DNA of 45,185 nucleotides from Spirochaetales bacterium (GTDB lineage: Bacteria > Spirochaetota > Spirochaetia > Treponematales > Treponemataceae), in NCBI GenBank assembly GCA_003246765.1, contig QKDA01000007.1, forward strand, positions 1 through 45,185, in the 5' to 3' direction. Each line of letters begins with the position of its first letter. Position 1 is the stretch's first letter. Positions 34,928 to 41,976 of the stretch are shown one piece after another. The notes beneath the pieces are model-generated. The model did no database searches. It worked only from the letters and a program-made list of their open reading frames with translations, and was not told where the DNA came from. The position numbers and the translations under genes are program-made.

Positions 34928-35835
34928 ATGCCGGACTCCTGCTTAACCCCGCTGACTGCCTTGGCCTTGGCCGCCTCCCGGGCGCTGGTGCCCATCATCC
35001 ACAGTACTCCCGCGGTGCTCGCCACGGTGATGACCATGGAAAAGGCCGAGGCCAGGGGCCAATTCCGTATTTTCGTCACCTGGTCCACGATCACGTTGCC
35101 GATCATGTAGGAGTCCTTGCCTCCCACGAGGAGGGGCACGGTATACACGCCGAAGATGGGAATGAAGGTAAAAATGACCGCCGTGACCACCCCGGAGCGC
35201 ACGTTCGGAAGGAGAACCTTGAACATGGACTGGCTCTTGGTGGCCCCCAGGTCCCGGGCTGCCTCGAGGAGGGAAAAGTCGAACTTGTCCATGGCCGTAA
35301 AAATGGGAAGGATGGCGTAGGGAAGGTACATGTAGACCATGACCAGGATGACCGCCGACTGGTTATAGAGAAGGGGCAGGCTTGCCTCTATAAGCCCTAG
35401 CCGCTTCAGGGTTTCGTTAATGAACCCCTCGTTGCCGAGAATGGCGATCCAGGCGTTTATTCGGATGAGGGAATTGGTCCAAAAGGGGATGATCACGAGA
35501 AAGAGGAGGAAGGTCTGCATCTTGCTCCTCGCCATGGCGTAACCGCAGGGCAGGGCGATCACGATGCACAGGACCGTGGAAATAAGCGTAACCCAGAGGG
35601 TGCGGACGAAGAGCTTGGCATAGCTGGAGTTGATCATCTGGACGTAGGCGTCCAGGGTAAACTGCCACACCACGCCCCCGTGTACCCCCTTCCTCATGAA
35701 GCTGTAGGTCACGATGATCGCCAGGGGAAGCAGGAAGAAAACGGAGAACCAGGCGCCCATGGGCCAGCCGTACATGGGCCCGTAGTTGCGGCCCGCCAGG
35801 GTATTTCGGGCCGCGGGGGGCTTCTCCGCGCTCAT
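34924..35835 (-). CDS. potB: Polyamine ABC transporter permease
   Basis: Partner of PotC, 303 aa from ATG 35835 (MSAEKPPAARN). The frame is open further upstream, but this start overlaps the potA stop (ATGA), as in the other pairs of the operon. The EAA loop is LEAARDLGATKSQSMFKVLLP, and six helices are evident. Confidence 0.93.
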   Translation of the reverse strand: MSAEKPPAARNTLAGRNYGPMYGWPMGAWFSVFFLLPLAIIVTYSFMRKGVHGGVVWQFTLDAYVQMINSSYAKLFVRTLWVTLISTVLCIVIALPCGYAMARSKMQTFLLFLVIIPFWTNSLIRINAWIAILGNEGFINETLKRLGLIEASLPLLYNQSAVILVMVYMYLPYAILPIFTAMDKFDFSLLEAARDLGATKSQSMFKVLLPNVRSGVVTAVIFTFIPIFGVYTVPLLVGGKDSYMIGNVIVDQVTKIRNWPLASAFSMVITVASTAGVLWMMGTSAREAAKAKAVSGVKQESGI

Positions 35836-36959
35836 TGGTTTATCACCTCGACGATGTAGCCGTCGTTGGCGCTCCAGGACACGTAAACCGTGTCCTTCCA
35901 CTGGATCTCCGGGCCGTCTTCGAGATAATTCTGGTGCTGCTTGAAGACCTTCAGGGTAGTGCCGTTCTCGAGCTTAACGTAAAATTTTGACTGGAAGCCC
36001 GAGTATACCGGCTCTTCCACGTAGCCCCGGAACACGTTGATCTCGCGGTTCGCCGCCTGGGGTTCCTCGGTGGTGATGCGGACCTTTTCGGGCCGAACCG
36101 TGAAGCTTACCTGCTGTCCCGGCTCGGTGCGGTCGTAGTCGGTTACCTTGATCTGTCGGCCCAGCTCGGGCACGTCCAGGGTCACCATGTAGTCGTCGTT
36201 ATGGTTGGGAACGCATTCCACGACCCGCGAATCGAAGAGATTGGTCTCGCCGATGAACTTCGCCACGAATTCCGTGGCGGGGCTTTCGTAAATCTCGTAG
36301 GGAGTGCCGATCTGGAGAACCTTTCCCTGGTTCATCACCGCGATGCGGTCCGAGACGGAAAGGGCCTCGCTCTGGTCATGGGTCACGTAAATGAAGGTAA
36401 TGCCGATCTGGTCGTGGATGGCGTCGAGCTCCACGAGGAGGTTCTGCCGGAGCTTGGCGTCCAGGGCCGAAAGGGGCTCGTCGAGCAGGAGCACGCTGGG
36501 CTCGTTGATGAGGGCCCGGGCGATGGCAACCCGCTGCTTTTGTCCGCCCGAAAGCTGATTCGGCTTCTTGTGGACGTGGGCGTCCAGCTGCACCAGGTGC
36601 AGGTAGTCGAGGACCTTGCGGTTAATCTCCGCGGCGGGAACCTTGCGGATGCGCAGGGGAAAGGCCACGTTCTCGTAAACCGAGAGATGGGGAAAAAGGG
36701 CGTAATTCTGGAACACCGTGTTCGACTGCCGCTTGTTCGCCTCAATGCCGATGATGTTTCTGCCGTCAAAGGCGACGGTACCGGTATCCGGGGTCTCGAA
36801 CCCCGCGATAATCCTCAGGAGCGTGGTCTTTCCGCATCCTGAAGGCCCAAGGAGGGAAAAGAATTCTCCCTTCTTAATGGAAATATTGGCATCCTCCAGG
36901 GCGCAAAACGTACCGAAGTTTTTGTACACCCCCGTAATCGAAACATCGCATCCTTTCAA
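35832..36959 (-). CDS. potA: Polyamine ABC transporter ATPase
   Basis: ATPase of the uptake system, 375 aa. Walker A GPSGCGKT, Q-loop VFQNYALFPH, signature LSGGQKQR, Walker B VLLLDEP, and the switch histidine YVTHDQ are all intact. The C-terminal TOBE-like beta domain (VRPEKVRITTEE and beyond) is present. A GAAAGGATG site precedes the ATG. It follows the AKR-like gene by 53 nt. Confidence 0.94.
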   Translation of the reverse strand: MKGCDVSITGVYKNFGTFCALEDANISIKKGEFFSLLGPSGCGKTTLLRIIAGFETPDTGTVAFDGRNIIGIEANKRQSNTVFQNYALFPHLSVYENVAFPLRIRKVPAAEINRKVLDYLHLVQLDAHVHKKPNQLSGGQKQRVAIARALINEPSVLLLDEPLSALDAKLRQNLLVELDAIHDQIGITFIYVTHDQSEALSVSDRIAVMNQGKVLQIGTPYEIYESPATEFVAKFIGETNLFDSRVVECVPNHNDDYMVTLDVPELGRQIKVTDYDRTEPGQQVSFTVRPEKVRITTEEPQAANREINVFRGYVEEPVYSGFQSKFYVKLENGTTLKVFKQHQNYLEDGPEIQWKDTVYVSWSANDGYIVEVINQ

Positions 36960-37012
36960 TCTGTTTCCCTGTCCCCCTTGAAGTCATTTCTGAATGTGTT
37001 CCATTTCAGCCC

Positions 37013-37831
37013 TTATGTCAATAGTTTTTCCCCGGCCATGCGGATTACTTCAAGTTCCGAGCGGGGAAGGCTGTTGGCCCGTCCCGCCCCCGCGAGGATG
37101 AGCCTCTGGTTCATGACCGCCTGGCTTGCGGGGGGCGCGACCGCCGTGACCACGTACTGATTCTCCCACACGGCCCGGAGCGCCCACTCTTCATGGGAAC
37201 GGGGCGAAGGCGCGTTGAAGTAGAGCTGATGCACCTCCGGCGGGACCGACGACAGAAGGCCTCCCCGGAAGGGATCCGTGGCGACGAGGGGGATCCCCTC
37301 CTCTCCAAGGGCTCTCGCCTCGGAATCGAGGATTCGGGCGTTGACGAAGTTGTAGTCTGCGCACCAGAAGGACCAGTCATCTCCCGAGGCCGCTAGGGTC
37401 CGGGCAAACCCGGGGGCCCCCTCGAGCCTGAAACCGAAACCGGCTATGACGCCTTCCCTGACAGCCTCCTCCGCGGCGGAGCCGAAGGCTTTCGCGGCGC
37501 TTTCCGCGCTTCCCGAATCCGTGCCCGAAAGGACGACGGCCGCGAGATCCGCCGGGCGGGCGCCCCTTTCGGCGAGATACGAAACGAGACGCCCGAGGGC
37601 CCCTTCTTTTGCCTGGAATAGCTCCCCGGGACAGAGAACGACCGCGGTGCCCGGGAAGTCCGGGCTCAGGGCTTCTTTCGCCCCCAAGGGCAGGTAGAAG
37701 GCGGAGAGCCCCATGTCGATGAGGGGCGCGATACCGCAGCCCAGGGGGAGCTCCGCCGCCAGGATCGAAATTTCTTTGTTTGCTATTTTAGGAAAACGGC
37801 GATATAACATGGATGAAGATATACCATACAT
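37013..37831 (-). CDS. Aldo/keto-reductase-like protein with a missing catalytic motif
   Basis: A 272-aa protein whose second half follows the AKR fold: IAGFGFRLEGAP, CADYNFVNARIL, GIPLVATDPFRGGLLSS, EEWALRAVWENQYVVTAV and NQRLILAGAGRANSLPRSEL. In the first half the AKR motif with catalytic Asp and Tyr (DTAxxYG) is replaced by LSAFYLPLGA, and no lysine/histidine pair is evident, so it may be inactive or use another mechanism. AGAGG lies 4 nt before the ATG. It precedes potA by 53 nt and may be co-transcribed with the polyamine transporter, though the link is unproven. Confidence 0.7.
   Translation of the reverse strand: MYGISSSMLYRRFPKIANKEISILAAELPLGCGIAPLIDMGLSAFYLPLGAKEALSPDFPGTAVVLCPGELFQAKEGALGRLVSYLAERGARPADLAAVVLSGTDSGSAESAAKAFGSAAEEAVREGVIAGFGFRLEGAPGFARTLAASGDDWSFWCADYNFVNARILDSEARALGEEGIPLVATDPFRGGLLSSVPPEVHQLYFNAPSPRSHEEWALRAVWENQYVVTAVAPPASQAVMNQRLILAGAGRANSLPRSELEVIRMAGEKLLT
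37780..37808 (+). promoter_or_regulatory. Promoter of the 142-aa membrane protein gene
   Basis: TTGCTA (37780-37785), 17-nt spacer, TATAAC (37803-37808). It lies within the 5' end of the divergent AKR-like gene, 40 nt before the ATG. Confidence 0.6.
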
Positions 37832-37847
37832 CCTCTAGGAGAATCAA

Positions 37848-38276
37848 ATGAAACGCAGTCTAGGCCTCATAGTGCTTCAAATCGCGGTAGCCCTCTACCT
37901 TCTCGTGTCGGGGGTCTCGGGCCTCATCGGCTCCAGCGCGGGGGACCTTCAGCCCGTGGTAGCCTTCCTGAACGGATTGTTCTCGAGCCCTTCCATCGTG
38001 ACTTTCATCATCATCGCCCTGTCGGTGGCCGAAATCATCGCGGGCTTTTTCCTCATCACCGAGCTGTTCACCACGGACTTGAGGATCACCGACATGATCC
38101 TGATGATCTTTATCGTCCTCTGGATCGTCAATATCGTCCTGGTGGACTTTATCTATCCCATCGGGGACGGGAAGAGCTTCCGCAGCGTTTCCGCGGTGCT
38201 TCGCTACCTCAGCGTCCTTTCCAGCCACCTGATGGTTCTCGGCGCCCTGGTCATGGTAGCCAGGAAGTTCGACTGA
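37848..38276 (+). CDS. Small membrane protein of unknown function, 142 aa
   Basis: Four hydrophobic helices (GLIVLQIAVALYLLVSGV, IVTFIIIALSVAEIIAGFFL, MILMIFIVLWIVNIVLVDFI, LSSHLMVLGALVMVA). No family recognised. An AGGAG site 7 nt upstream sets the start, and its promoter lies inside the divergent AKR-like gene. The 3' end is 3 nt from the converging azlD. Confidence 0.7.
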   Translation: MKRSLGLIVLQIAVALYLLVSGVSGLIGSSAGDLQPVVAFLNGLFSSPSIVTFIIIALSVAEIIAGFFLITELFTTDLRITDMILMIFIVLWIVNIVLVDFIYPIGDGKSFRSVSAVLRYLSVLSSHLMVLGALVMVARKFD

Positions 38277-38279
38277 GCC

Positions 38280-38606
38280 CTAACCCGTCAGCGCCCGCAG
38301 GATCATGAAGAACGCCGTGCCTCCGAATATGGAGAGCATGGCGTTTTTTTTCCATAGGTGAAGCGCCGTCACCAGGGCGATTGCGGAGAGCTCCCGAAGT
38401 CCCGAGGGCCACTGGGTCCACTGTATATCCTTGAGGCAGTAAAGTACCAGGACCCCCATGACCATGGGGGGGATAAACCTCTCGATGAAAAGGATGAGCG
38501 GCGGCGGCTCTCTCCGGGAAAAAAGGAGAAATGGGAAGGCCCGGGTGGCTAGAATTACTAAGGCCATCAGGGGAACGGCCGTGAGAGCCTGCGTTAGCGT
38601 CGTCAT
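38280..38606 (-). CDS. azlD: Branched-chain amino-acid exporter, small subunit (AzlD family)
   Basis: A 108-aa protein with four helices. Family marks are ATRAFPFLLFSRREPPPLI, and FIERFIPPMVMGVLVLYCL near the centre. With AzlC it forms a branched-chain amino-acid exporter; it is coupled to azlC by an ATGA overlap at 38603. Confidence 0.88.
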   Translation of the reverse strand: MTTLTQALTAVPLMALVILATRAFPFLLFSRREPPPLILFIERFIPPMVMGVLVLYCLKDIQWTQWPSGLRELSAIALVTALHLWKKNAMLSIFGGTAFFMILRALTG

Positions 38607-39295
38607 CGGTTCCCCCTTCCAGTGCCCTTAAGGAGGGCGAGAAGGGCGACCCCGAGCGAAAGGGCCGCTATGATCATGTTCGACTTTCCCGCGATCAGAA
38701 GGGCCGCGGCGCCGCTCATGATTCCCACGAGGGCGGGAAGGAGATCCCGGGAGGAACGCACCTGATCGATCAAGAGCACCACGAAAAGGGCGGTGAGGGC
38801 AAAGTCAACGCCCGCGAAGGATACGGGCAGCCAGGCTCCCGCAATGGCCCCGATTAGGCTTCCGGCGATCCAGTAAGCCTGGTTTAAGAGCGCGATGGAA
38901 CCGTAAAAGGCCCCCGGCGGGACCTGGGACGGCGGAAGGACCCCCGTCAGGAGGGCGTAGGTTTCATCGGTGAGGGAGAATACCAGGTAGGGCTTCCATC
39001 GGCCCACGGGGCGGAACTTGCCGATGAGGGACAGGCCGTACACGATATGCCGGATATTGACCGCCAGCATGGTGAGAAGCATGCCCCCAAGGGAAACCCC
39101 GGCGCTGAACAGTCCCACGGCTATGTACTGCCCGGCCCCGGCGTACATCAGAACGCTCATTATCGGGGCGAGATACCAGGGATAGCCTGCCTTCACCAGG
39201 ATGAGCCCGAAGGGAATGCCGATGGCGACGTAGCCGAAAAGGACCGGCACGGTCACCGGGAAGGCCTCACGGAAGGCGAATCGCTGTTTTTCCAT
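38603..39295 (-). CDS. azlC: Branched-chain amino-acid exporter, large subunit (AzlC family)
   Basis: A 230-aa inner-membrane protein starting at ATG 39295 (MEKQRFAFREAFPVTVPVLF); the frame is open upstream without a coding look. Family motifs: GIPFGLILVKAGYPWYLAP, MYAGAGQYIAVGLFSAG, NIRHIVYGLSL, FSLTDETYALL. The ATG has no Shine-Dalgarno. A TTGCCC-17-TATAGT promoter ends 10 nt before it, which suggests an essentially leaderless mRNA. First gene of azlCD. Confidence 0.92.
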   Translation of the reverse strand: MEKQRFAFREAFPVTVPVLFGYVAIGIPFGLILVKAGYPWYLAPIMSVLMYAGAGQYIAVGLFSAGVSLGGMLLTMLAVNIRHIVYGLSLIGKFRPVGRWKPYLVFSLTDETYALLTGVLPPSQVPPGAFYGSIALLNQAYWIAGSLIGAIAGAWLPVSFAGVDFALTALFVVLLIDQVRSSRDLLPALVGIMSGAAALLIAGKSNMIIAALSLGVALLALLKGTGRGNR

Positions 39296-39304
39296 AATGA
39301 ACCC

Positions 39305-39333
39305 ACTATATCGGTCCCAAACCCGGAGGGCAA
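39305..39333 (-). promoter_or_regulatory. Promoter of azlCD
   Basis: TTGCCC (39333-39328), 17-nt spacer, TATAGT (39310-39305). Transcription would start about 3 nt before the ATG. Confidence 0.65.
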
Positions 39334-39415
39334 GGGCAGGGCGGGTTGATGCCTTCGGTGTTGACCTCGCTGTGCAAGTATGAGAAAATATAAGGCGTAC
39401 ATCCTGGAGGAAACC

Positions 39416-39664
39416 ATGGTAGCCTTGATAACCGGTATACTTCTCATCCTGTTTACCCTTTTTGCGGCCCTTCCCCCGGAGCTTTTCGGGTTCGGTCTGG
39501 GCTGGGGCAGCGACATCCTGCTTTTTCTGAGGGGCGGCTCTCCGATAATCGCGGCCTTCGTAGGGCTTGTGGCGGTTTTTATCGGCATTGCGGACCTGAA
39601 GGACAAGGCGGAAGCGAAAAAGGAAGAAGCCGCCGCGAAAGCCAACGTTAATCCGGGGGATTGA
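39416..39664 (+). CDS. Small two-helix membrane protein, 82 aa
   Basis: The Shine-Dalgarno TGGAGG sets the ATG at 39416 (the frame also has an ATG at 39380). Two hydrophobic helices (VALITGILLILFTLFAAL and IIAAFVGLVAVFIGIADL) are followed by a charged Lys/Glu/Ala tail. Unknown function; the stop is 11 nt before the rplM promoter. Confidence 0.65.
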   Translation: MVALITGILLILFTLFAALPPELFGFGLGWGSDILLFLRGGSPIIAAFVGLVAVFIGIADLKDKAEAKKEEAAAKANVNPGD

Positions 39665-39674
39665 CAGTCCGCCC

Positions 39675-39704
39675 TTGACAGGCTTGGCGAATTTTCTATA
39701 TAGT
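39675..39704 (+). promoter_or_regulatory. Promoter of rplM-rpsI
   Basis: TTGACA (39675-39680) with TATATA (39697-39702, 16-nt spacer) or TATAGT (39699-39704, 18-nt spacer). Strong match, fitting a ribosomal operon. Confidence 0.85.
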
Positions 39705-39729
39705 GAATAACCCACATTATCTGCGCGTG

Positions 39730-39779
39730 GCGGGTAACCGTCAGGCGTTTTTTAAACGTCCCGCGGTACGGATGTACCG
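39730..39779 (+). promoter_or_regulatory. Structured rplM leader
   Basis: Two hairpins: GCGGG (39730-39734) with CCCGC (39760-39764) enclosing CGTTT/AAACG (39746-39750, 39754-39758), then CGGTAC/GTACCG (39764-39769, 39774-39779). L13 leaders are known autoregulatory sites in other bacteria; whether this is one is inference. Confidence 0.4.
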
Positions 39780-39806
39780 TGAACAGCTCATTTGTAAGGT
39801 ACGTAC

Positions 39807-40235
39807 ATGAAGACACTTTTCGTAAAAGAACATGAGGCCCCGCGCGCCTGGTTCGTCATCGATGCCGCCGACAAATCCGTCGGGCGCGTCGCTGCCAAGG
39901 CGGCGTACATGCTTCGCGGCAAGCACAAGCCCACCTACGCTCCCCATCAGGAGACCGGTGATTACGTGGTTATCATCAACGCCGAGAAAGCTCTTATGAC
40001 CGGCGCAAAGGCCACGGACAAGATGTATCACCACCACACCGGCTTTCCCGGCGGACTTCGCTCCGTCAGCTATGAAAAGCTCCTGCAGCGCCATCCCGGG
40101 GATCCCATCCTCCTGGCCATCAAGGGCATGCTCCCGAAGGGGCCCCTTGGACGGAAGCTTTTGACCAACGTTAAGGTCTATGCCGGTGATACCCACCCGC
40201 ATGCCGCCCAGAATCCCCAGGCTGTGGAAGTTTAA
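39807..40235 (+). CDS. rplM: 50S ribosomal protein L13
   Basis: A 142-aa large-subunit protein. WFVIDAADKSVGRVAAKAA at the N terminus, YVVIINAEKA, the MYHHHTGFPGGL block and KGMLPKGPLGRK are the L13 signature. First gene of the usual rplM-rpsI pair. The start is supported by a weak AAGGT site. Confidence 0.98.
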   Translation: MKTLFVKEHEAPRAWFVIDAADKSVGRVAAKAAYMLRGKHKPTYAPHQETGDYVVIINAEKALMTGAKATDKMYHHHTGFPGGLRSVSYEKLLQRHPGDPILLAIKGMLPKGPLGRKLLTNVKVYAGDTHPHAAQNPQAVEV

Positions 40236-40250
40236 CGAGGAGTTGCGAAC

Positions 40251-40643
40251 GTGATCAAGAATATCGGAATGGGAACCGGCCGGCGCAAGACCGCCGTGGC
40301 CCGCGTGTTTATCCGCGAAGGAAACGGAAAGCTCCTTGTCAACGATAAGGAAGTGAATGCCTACTTTGCCACCCCCGAGCAGGTTCAGACCGTAAGGCAG
40401 CCCCTCATGGTGACCGCCAGCGACACCAAGTTCGACATCGTAATAACCGTTGTCGGCGGCGGGCTCAACGGCCAGGCCGGCGCCTGCAGCCACGGCATTG
40501 CCCGGGCCCTCTCGCAGGTCGACGTCGCGAACCATTCTTCCCTCAAGGCCAACGGTCTCCTTACCCGGGATTCCCGCATGGTCGAGCGAAAGAAGTACGG
40601 TCAGCGCGGTGCCCGCAGAAGATTCCAGTTCAGCAAGCGCTAA
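40251..40643 (+). CDS. rpsI: 30S ribosomal protein S9
   Basis: A 130-aa small-subunit protein: GTGRRKTAVARVFIREG near the start, GGGLNGQAGA, and the conserved C-terminal RKKYGQRGARRRFQFSKR tail, whose last residues contact P-site tRNA. The start codon is GTG (40251), with GAGGAG 8 nt upstream. A terminator follows but lies inside recX. Confidence 0.98.
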   Translation: MIKNIGMGTGRRKTAVARVFIREGNGKLLVNDKEVNAYFATPEQVQTVRQPLMVTASDTKFDIVITVVGGGLNGQAGACSHGIARALSQVDVANHSSLKANGLLTRDSRMVERKKYGQRGARRRFQFSKR

Positions 40644-40665
40644 TCCGGCGATTTCAGTCCGGAAC

Positions 40666-41268
40666 GTGGAATGGGCCTCTGCCGGTATCCTCAAGGTTAT
40701 ACCGGCCGACGGCCCTTCTTTTTTTGTCCGCGTCGGCGATATCGGCGATTCCCTTGCCGCAAAGCTAACGGAAGGCCCCTTTCCCGCGGAGCTTGATCCC
40801 GACGAGGGGCTTGCCCTTTTGGGCGCGGCGGGTTCGTATGCCGCCGAGAGGGACGCCATGGCCTACCTGGCCCGCTCGGAACATACCAGGTATCAGCTTG
40901 CGGTCAAGCTTGGACGCAAGGGCCATGAACGTCCCCAGTGCGACAGGGCCCTGGACCGGCTCGAGGCGGCGGGTGCCTTAAGCGACTCCCGCTTCGCCCG
41001 GCAGTGGGTTGAGTCCCGGGGCCGGAGGAAAAGCGAGGGCCGCTCCAAGATACTCGCGGGGCTACTGGAACGGGGGGTCGCGAGGGACACCGCCCGGGAG
41101 GCCATCGAGGAATTCTTCCGCGAGCAGAGCGAGCGGGAACTGTGCATGCGCGCCGCGGAACGTTTCCGCCGAGCCGGGCGCTCAGGCGACGCCCTCGTGA
41201 GGTCGCTCCTCCGGCGGGGATTTCCCCTCTCCCTGGTCCGGGGCTGCGTGGAATCGACGGAAGATTGA
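40666..41268 (+). CDS. recX: RecA-modulating protein RecX
   Basis: RecX binds RecA filaments and limits recombination. The core LARSEHTRYQLAVKLGRKG, DSRFARQWVESRGRRKSEGR and ERGVARDTAREAIEEFF is clear; the helical repeats run to the end. The start is uncertain. The only starts in the region after rpsI are the GTG 40666 (200 aa, no Shine-Dalgarno) and, much later, a TTG (40819) or the ATG 40858. The segment between them reads like the long N-terminal extension of some RecX proteins. It contains the rpsI terminator, so recX is probably made by readthrough or from an internal start. Confidence 0.85.
   Translation: MEWASAGILKVIPADGPSFFVRVGDIGDSLAAKLTEGPFPAELDPDEGLALLGAAGSYAAERDAMAYLARSEHTRYQLAVKLGRKGHERPQCDRALDRLEAAGALSDSRFARQWVESRGRRKSEGRSKILAGLLERGVARDTAREAIEEFFREQSERELCMRAAERFRRAGRSGDALVRSLLRRGFPLSLVRGCVESTED
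40673..40725 (+). terminator. Terminator of rplM-rpsI inside the 5' end of recX
   Basis: GGGCC (40673-40677) with GGCCC (40711-40715) encloses GCCGGTAT (40681-40688) with ATACCGGC (40699-40706), followed by TTCTTTTTTT (40716-40725). This is a full intrinsic terminator 30 nt past the rpsI stop, within the recX reading frame. Confidence 0.75.
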
Positions 41269-41277
41269 AAAAAAGGG

Positions 41278-41306
41278 TTGAGCACGGGCTCGATCTGGTC
41301 TATCAT
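41278..41306 (+). promoter_or_regulatory. Promoter of the HTH-REC regulator gene
   Basis: TTGAGC (41278-41283), 17-nt spacer, TATCAT (41301-41306). A short leader with GAGGAA follows before ATG 41323. Confidence 0.7.
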
Positions 41307-41322
41307 GGGGGAGCGAGGAATT

Positions 41323-41934
41323 ATGGCAAAAGATATATCAACCCGGCGCATTCAGATCTTCTCCGCCCTCGAAGTGGCAAATATGTGCGGCGTCGTCAAC
41401 CAGACCGCCATCAACTGGATCAAAAACGGATACCTTAAGGCCTTTAATACCCCCGGCGGTCAATACCGTATCTATAAAGACGACCTGCTTGCCTTCATAA
41501 ACGAGAGGGGAATGCGGGTTCCCGACGAGCTTCTCGGGGATCAAGGCCCGGAGGCGGACTGGAAGACCATCATCGTAATCGACGACGACGAAGTCCTGAA
41601 CGGCGCGATTTCGGGATACCTGAAAAAGAACCTTGAAAAGCATTCGGTGCTCCAGTCGTACGACGGTTTTAACGCGGGCACCCAAATCATGGACAAAAAG
41701 CCCGGTTTTATTATCCTGGACCTTGCCCTCCCGGGGGTAAACGGAAAGGATATCTGCAAGAGGATTAAGACTGACCCCGCTTTCGGCAAGCCCTACATTA
41801 TCGTGGTTACCGCATTGGACGAAGAGGGCCTGGAGCAGGAGATGTACGAACTCGGGGCGGACCGGTTCTTCAAGAAACCCGTAAAGCTTCCGGAACTCCT
41901 TCAAAGCATCGATATCGCCATGGAGACCGTCTAG
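41323..41934 (+). CDS. Response regulator with N-terminal HTH and C-terminal receiver
   Basis: A 203-aa protein (start fixed by GAGGAA before ATG 41323). Residues 13-63 are an excisionase/MerR-type winged HTH (FSALEVANMCGVVNQTAINW, NTPGGQYRIYKDDLLAFI). Residues 83-198 are a receiver with the acidic triplet Asp87-Asp89, phosphoacceptor Asp133 (ILDLALPGVNG), Thr163 and Lys185 (KKPVKLP). The order HTH then REC is the reverse of the common response-regulator order. No kinase is adjacent; the upstream hybrid kinase at 12710 is far away and any pairing is speculation. Confidence 0.9.
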   Translation: MAKDISTRRIQIFSALEVANMCGVVNQTAINWIKNGYLKAFNTPGGQYRIYKDDLLAFINERGMRVPDELLGDQGPEADWKTIIVIDDDEVLNGAISGYLKKNLEKHSVLQSYDGFNAGTQIMDKKPGFIILDLALPGVNGKDICKRIKTDPAFGKPYIIVVTALDEEGLEQEMYELGADRFFKKPVKLPELLQSIDIAMETV

Positions 41935-41976
41935 TTTTTTTACGCCCGCCGCAGGCCGCGACGGGAGGAAACGGCG

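Noticed and set aside
41935-41976. A stem-loop between the HTH-REC gene and the chemoreceptor gene as a terminator
   Set aside because: The T8 run precedes the stem on the plus strand and an A-run follows it on the minus strand, so neither strand has a hairpin followed by T.
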